DNA from: Coprinopsis marcescibilis
Lineage: Eukaryota > Basidiomycota > Agaricomycetes > Agaricales > Psathyrellaceae
DNA: 64,000 nucleotides
Direction of reading: 5' to 3'
Assembly: GCA_004369085.1 (NCBI GenBank)
Contig: ML210183.1
Coordinates: 151,959 to 215,958 of the forward strand
The notes under the pieces: generated by a model
The model's database searches: none
Seen by the model: the letters and a program-made list of their open reading frames with translations, nothing else
What the model was told of the DNA's origin: nothing
Shown here: one piece after another, positions 61,595 through 64,000 of the stretch
Position numbering within the stretch: position 1 is the first letter of the stretch
Layout of the letters: each line of letters begins with the position of its first letter
Program-made: the position numbers and the translations under genes

Positions 61595-63633
61595 ATGAAC
61601 AGCTTTCATGCCACCGCAACTGGGTTCAACGCACCGGTGGATCTCATACACCATGGCACAACACCAGGAATTCTCGACATCTCCCAGCCACAGCGCATCC
61701 TGCGAGAACCAGGATCAAGACTATTATTCGCATCCTACGACGCTTTGACCGCTGGAGGACAAGGTGCCAACCTTGACTTTCGCAAACTTTCCCTGGATGA
61801 AGAAAGCTATAAGCCAAGGCGGGTTGTGATCGAAATTTCGCAGGCGGGGGCGTGCTCTTGGAGGTTTGTCCCAAAAGCTCAACTGGAGGAGGGAGTACCA
61901 GACGAAGGCCGTTGGCCACGGGTTATTGACATTTGCGGGTGTGTGTTGATCAAAGTTATTCCCTTGTTTTGTGCCACTCGTGACGGGTTTTGGTTCAACA
62001 AAGACGACTGGCAAACTGTTCACAAGAGCAGTGGGACATTTACAAGCTCGATCCGTGTTACCGATGCGTCGTCAAGAATTATCCGTCCTTGTCTTCAATA
62101 GACCGAAAGGAATTTCAACAACAGCGGGCACCATCGCCGCTACGAAAACGGCCATATTCCAATACTAGCACGGGCTCAGCAACCCCTGACAAAGGCCCAG
62201 CACCGAAGAAAGTACATTATGAAGCAAGCGTCACGATGCGTAGTGTCACGTCAGACGAAGGCGACACAGAGGAAGACGAGGTGGAGGAAATGATCTTGGA
62301 CGAGAACTATCCTAGGAGAAGAACACCTACTGCGAAACGACCCCGACCGCTGTCGTCCAAGTCAACGGCAAATCACCCAGCTCAAAACAACAAGCCCGTA
62401 TCTCAGGCTGCACCTTTACGACCTGATACCACTTTCTATCACCAATCACGACAAGCACAGAGTATGCCTCCTGAAAACCACAAGCGCAAAGGTTCGCTTC
62501 TCCCTTGTCATTAGTTGACCATTTCCTAACGCAACAATATTTAGACTTTGACTCCATGGATATATCATATACACGACTAGACGGCAGAGAGAATGAGCGA
62601 CCCGTTAAACGATTCAATATCGACACAAATGCAGAAGAGACGAAACGATCTATTAAGGAGCGACACGCGAAAAGGCGAGCGAAAGATGAAGCGAAGCGAA
62701 AGCGGTGGGAGGAAGAAGCTCAAGCCAGGAGGTTACATCGAGAGCAAATGCTCTTCAATGCAGCTATGGCTGATGTGCCCCGGGTGCCAAAAGGTGAGCA
62801 CCTTCACCACATAAGAACATGACTAAACAAACAATGTATCGCAGCGAATGGCAACATACCCACTCAAACGACGTCAATGGATGCAGCACGCGCAGCTGCA
62901 ATCGAGGAATCGCGTCGGAAACTGGCTGAGCTTGAAGCAGATAAACCGATATGGGATGCTGCTGCTAGGGCACGAATGGCCCAGGAAAAGGAGGAAGAAG
63001 ATGAACGGAGACGGAAAAAGGAGACCCAGAGGCGGGTTGAAGAGGACCGCTTGAAGATGGAACGTGAAAGGCAAAGACTTCAGCATTTGGAGGAGGAGCA
63101 GAGGAAGCGCCAAGAAGTTCTGCAACAGAAGGAAAAGATGACACGGGATAGAGAGGCAAGGCGAGCACGATGGGATTCTGGCAAGTGGACACATAGAAGA
63201 GCCATCGAAAGGTTCATGGAGAACAGTGATTATTTTGAGATGACTCGCTTCTCCGCAGACATACCGCTGTATACGGAAGATGTCCCATGGCCGACGCTCC
63301 TGCATCCTTCAGCGTTTTCTCTTGAAGATGTTGACTGGGCCTCGGTGGAGGAATTCTTTGACGTGCTTAAAACACATCTTCGGACTCAAGAATACATTAG
63401 TGTGGTGGAGAAGAGCCACCGCAGGTTCCACCCAGATAGATGGCGGAGTCGAAATTTGTTCAAGGCCGTCTTGGATTCAGCCGAAAGGAATTGCATGGAA
63501 GTCTGTAAGTGATATGTCCTCCAATGGTGACGCATACCTGAACTAACTGATGAGATGTTGTCCAGCCTCAACCACCGTATCACAGGCTCTCACCCCCATT
63601 TGGCAGAAGGTCAGGACCATGAAGAAAGCGTGA
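61595..63633 (+). CDS. Hypothetical coiled-coil protein with NFKBIL1-like C-terminus
   Basis: Starts MNSFHATATGFNAPVDLIHH at ATG 61595. The N-terminal 115 residues are globular in character (ILREPGSRLLFASYDALTAG, PRRVVIEISQAGACSWRFVP). After a 65-bp intron there is EQWDIYKLDPCYRCVVKNYP and a disordered acidic/basic region. A strongly charged coiled coil follows (AARAAAIEESRRKLAELEAD, KEEEDERRRKKETQRRVEED). The C-terminus is conserved in character: ARWDSGKWTHRRAIERFMEN, WPTLLHPSAFSLEDVDWASV and VVEKSHRRFHPDRWRSRN, ending VRTMKKA. The FHPDRW element and the terminal helices recall the end of NF-kappa-B inhibitor-like protein 1, a protein of splicing/nuclear context in animals. That relation is a tentative reading. 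No membrane segment or signal peptide. Confidence 0.75.
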
Positions 63634-64000
63634 TAAAGTCATACATCACAAGCCAATCACAAGCGCAATCTATTATGTACCACCACTATCTTGTATTATT
63701 TCTGTAAAATATGTCGCATAATAGAACTCTGAACGCGTCAGTACGGCTAATAGTAACAATTTTATTTGTGTACAGCCTTCGAGTCAGTATAAGATCACGG
63801 GTGTAAGTTGGCCGCGATCGCCTGCGGTTGCACGGACTTTCTATTTGCATAACAGCTTACACCATCCAACCGCAAACACATCAGTGCATTCTTTGCTCTC
63901 GCCATCTACCTGCCACTGAATACAGTCGACACCGTCTTATCCCATAACGGTTGGGGGAAGCCCAAGGTTATGGGATTTCACGGGGTATGGGTTCAGGAGG
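63634..64000. other. 3' region to window end
   Basis: 367 bp after the last complete gene. A short cysteine-rich frame on the minus strand (about 63841-63936) could be the final exon of a gene outside the window, but there is too little sequence to support it. Confidence 0.35.

Noticed and set aside
63841..63936. Cysteine-rich minus-strand frame near the window end
   Set aside because: Could be a last exon of an outside gene, but an upstream stop and the short length prevent a supported call.

Overview
This is a gene-dense piece of a filamentous basidiomycete genome, most likely an Agaricomycete that lives on plant cell walls. Genes are broken by many short introns (mostly about 50-65 bp, GT...AG). 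Coding content is fungal: Gal4-type Zn2Cys6 factors, an AreA-type GATA factor, a KRE6/SKN1 glucan-synthesis protein and a GPI-anchored secreted protein. Two secreted proteins carry N-terminal CBM1 cellulose-binding modules, one fused to a GH5 mannanase. I found no rRNA, CRISPR array, intact tRNA or intact transposon. All identifications were made by reading translated exons by eye; no database search was run.

Layout. 1-690: 3' end of an unidentified gene. 982-6917: divergent Na+/H+ antiporter (-) and Afi1-like polarity protein (+). 8056-10146: Zn2Cys6 regulator with a 13-nt exon. 10923-12935: divergent complex I accessory subunit (-) and UPF0643 protein (+). 13126-17720: divergent unknown Ser/Pro-rich protein (-) and gamma-glutamyltranspeptidase (+), sharing a promoter with a CGG-N11-CCG site. 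19657-26205: GPI-anchored protein, CBM1-GH5 mannanase and signal peptide peptidase, all +. 27963-36774: GATA factor and Sec7-PH Arf exchange factor, both +. 38609-43124: glycerol-3-phosphate acyltransferase and a regulator with a C-terminal zinc cluster, both +. 44555-48327: CHK2/Cds1 checkpoint kinase (-), divergent from homocysteine S-methyltransferase (+). 48764-53848: DOMON-cytochrome b561 protein and API5 homologue, both -. 54623-57894: CBM1 protein with an unassigned domain (+), convergent with KRE6 (-). 58361-63633: GTPBP1-like GTPase (-), divergent from a coiled-coil protein (+).

The genes do not form one pathway; most are single-copy housekeeping genes in typical fungal order. Three ecological themes recur: plant-polymer attack at the cell surface (mannanase, CBM1 protein, DOMON-b561, GPI protein), nitrogen and sulfur economy (AreA-type factor, gamma-glutamyltranspeptidase, homocysteine methyltransferase), and secretory or cell-wall function (Afi1, Sec7-PH, signal peptide peptidase, KRE6). 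The observations most worth following are the unassigned domain behind CBM1 at 54623-55472, the Gal4-like site at 14980-14996, the perfect 20-bp palindrome at 12951-12970, two very small exons inside zinc-binding domains, and the long introns of the signal peptide peptidase gene.
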